Shown here: in pieces, positions 43,201-46,200 of the stretch | Layout of the letters: each line of letters starts with the position of its first letter | Numbering within the stretch: the stretch's first letter is position 1 | Origin: Heliopora coerulea | Lineage: Eukaryota; Cnidaria; Anthozoa; Scleralcyonacea; Helioporidae | Reading direction: 5' to 3' | Assembly (NCBI GenBank): GCA_030142905.1 | Contig: JASJOG010000238.1 | Coordinates: forward strand, 1 to 64,000 | Length of the DNA stretch: 64,000 bases | The notes under the pieces: generated by a model | The model's input: the letters and a program-made list of their open reading frames with translations, nothing else | What the model was told of the DNA's origin: nothing | The model's database searches: none | Program-made: the position numbers and the translations under genes

Positions 43201-46200
43201 CAACGGGTGGTTTGGTATCCTTAGTGGAAATACAATCCTCTTCCAAAGATACTTCAGTTTTTCTAGTGGGTGGTAAATCGTTTGACTCGCGGGATCTCAG
43301 TTGTTCTACATGACGTTTCCAGGTCTGGTTGTTTGTAGTTTCTACCTTATACAATAGAGGACCTTGCGATTCTAAAACGGTTCCACTTAGCCATTTTGGA
43401 CCTGGACGATAATTTCTTATCCATACCTTCTGGCCTTCTAACAACACCGTAAGCTGTTTACTTTCATCCTGCAAAAGTTTTCCATCCACCTTTCTTTTAA
43501 CATTAGGCACCAGGAGGTTCAATCTTGTTCTCAGGTTTCTTCCGAATAGCAGCTCTGCAGGGCTGACTTCGGTTTTCGCATGGGGTGCTGTGCGATAAGC
43601 GAGCAAGAACCTATCCAGTTTGTGTTGCATGGATCGATCAGACTTGTCCGCTTTCAGCGCATGCTTAAAACTCTGGACAGATCTTTCCACCAAACCATTT
43701 GTAGAGGGATGATAAGGCGCGCCCTTGACGTGTCGTATTCCATTTTCATCAACAAACTTCTTGAAGGTACCTGAAGTGAACTGCGACCCATTGTCAGAGA
43801 CAATCTGTTCTGGAAGGCCCATCCTAGCGAAGATGGAACGTAGCACTTCTACAGTCTCCTCGGCAGTTGTATCTTTCATGATGACAATTTCTGACCACTT
43901 CGAGTGTGCATCCGTGCAGACCAGGAGCATCTTTCCTTGAACCGGTCCTGCGAAGTCTATCTGTATTCTTTGCCATGGTTGAGCTGGATACTCCCAACGA
44001 TGTAATGGTGCAGCTCTGGGGTCTTTAGCTAATTCTTGGCATCCTTGACAGCTCCTTGCTTTGGACTCGATGTCCTTGTCAAGGTTGGGCCACCATACGT
44101 AGCCACGTGCTAAGCCTTTCATCTTGACCATGCTGATATGTCCTTCATGGAGTGTGTGGAGAACTCTTTCTCTTAGCTTTTGGGGTACTATGACTCTGGT
44201 TCCCCACATCAGGATCTCGCCATGATGCACTGAGATTTCGTCTTTGCACTGCAGGTAAGGTTTTACTTCTGGTTCACTGTCTTCGGTACTCCAACCTGAT
44301 TGAGCTAGCTTCAGTACTCGTGGAAGTACTGGGTCCCTCAGTGTAAAAATCCTTAGGTCTTTCTCCTTTACTGGTAGGGCTTCCACTACGGTAACCTGGT
44401 ACACTTCGGCCTCGCCAGGTGTTTCTGGAGAGGAAACAGCCAGGGGCAGACGAGAAAGTCCATCACAGTTTGCATGCTGCAATGTTCCTCGAAACTTAAT
44501 ATCGTAGGAGAACGCTCCAAGAAACAAACACCATCGCTGGAGTCTTGCTGCAGCTGTGACGGGAATCGCTTTACCAGGATCCATAATATACTTAAGTGGT
44601 TTGTGATCCGTTACTAGAGTAAAGTTCCGACCTTCTAGGTACGTTTGAAACTTTCGGACTCCCCTGACGATAGACAATGCCTCCTTTTCAATTTGTGCAT
44701 ACTGTTTCTCTCGTTGAGATAGAGACCGGGAAGCATAAGCGATTGGCTTCTCTGAGCCATCAGGCATCAGATGCGACAAGACTGCGCCCAGTCCGTAAGC
44801 AGAGCTATCGCTAGCCATTAACGAGGGAAGGTTAGGGTCATAATGTGCCAGAACATTATTTTCAAGTAGTAAGTTCTTAACCCTCTGAAAACATTTCTCT
44901 TCATGGTCTGTCCAACGCCAGGCCACACCCTTGTGTAGTAGCTGATTCAAAGGTACTAATGCAGTTGAGAGGTTTGGTAAGAACTTGGAGTTATATTGCA
45001 CCATACCAATGAAAGATCGCAGCTGTGTAACATCAGTTGGAGCTGGCATATCCACTATGGCTTGTACTTTGGAGGGTGCCTGGTGTAGGCCTTTAGCAGA
45101 GATTATGTGACCCAGGTATTCTACAGAGTCCTGACGAAATTTACATTTCCTCTGATTCGCCTTGAGACCATATTCTTCTAATCTTTGCAAGACTTTGTCA
45201 AGTGTTTGCAAGTGTTCAGGGTTAGTTTTCCCAGTAATAATAATGTCGTCTAAGTAGCACTGTACACCCTTGATACCTTGAAGCACCTGATCCATAGCTC
45301 TTTGCCAAATTGCCGGTGCTGATGCAACTCCGTAGGGTAAACGCTGATATTGGTATAGACCTCGATGGGTGTTGATAGTCAAGTATTGCTTAGATTCATC
45401 GTCAAGTTCCATCTGCAGGTATGCTTGACGTAAATCAATGACGCTGAACTCGTTTCCTCCGCTGAGATTAGCATAAATCTCGTCAATACGAGGAAGTGGA
45501 TACTCATCAACTTTAAGGTGAGGATTTATGGTAACTTTAAAATCTCCCCAGACTCGAATAGTTCCATCTCTCTTTACTGGGGTCACAATGGGTGCTGCCC
45601 ACTCACTATGTGTAAATTTCTTAATCACACCTTTGGCCTCTAGGTCATCTAGAGCATTTTCCACAGCCTGTTTTCGAGCTAGGGCAATAGGACGTGGTTT
45701 CCAAAACGCAGGACTGGCATTTCCCTTTACTGTGAGGTGTGCTTTAATCTGCTTCAGTTGGCCCAGTCCATTAGAGAAGACAGAGGAGTAGCGGTTAAGT
45801 ACATCTTGTGGGTTGTTTAAAGGCGTGTCCAACTTAAAAAGAGGCCAGTTTAAACGAATGTGTTTGAGCCACTCCCTACCAAACAGACATGGTCCCTGTG
45901 TTTTCATCACATACAATGATGGTTCTTTTCTTTGCTCGTTGTACTTTACGGTGACGGTGATGATCCCAGAAAGTTTCACAATCTCTCCAGTGTAGGTACG
46001 GAGTTTGAGAGTTGTCTCTCTCAATGGCACATGTCGAAGGTATTTCTGATACACACTTTCACTGACAATGGACACTGCAGATCCGGTATCTAACTCCATT
46101 GGAATTTTAGATCCTTCAATGTACAAAGGGATGACAACAGGCTTCCTGACACCTTGGCTAGGAGTAGTGTGATACAAGTCAACTGCATCATCAAAAGAAA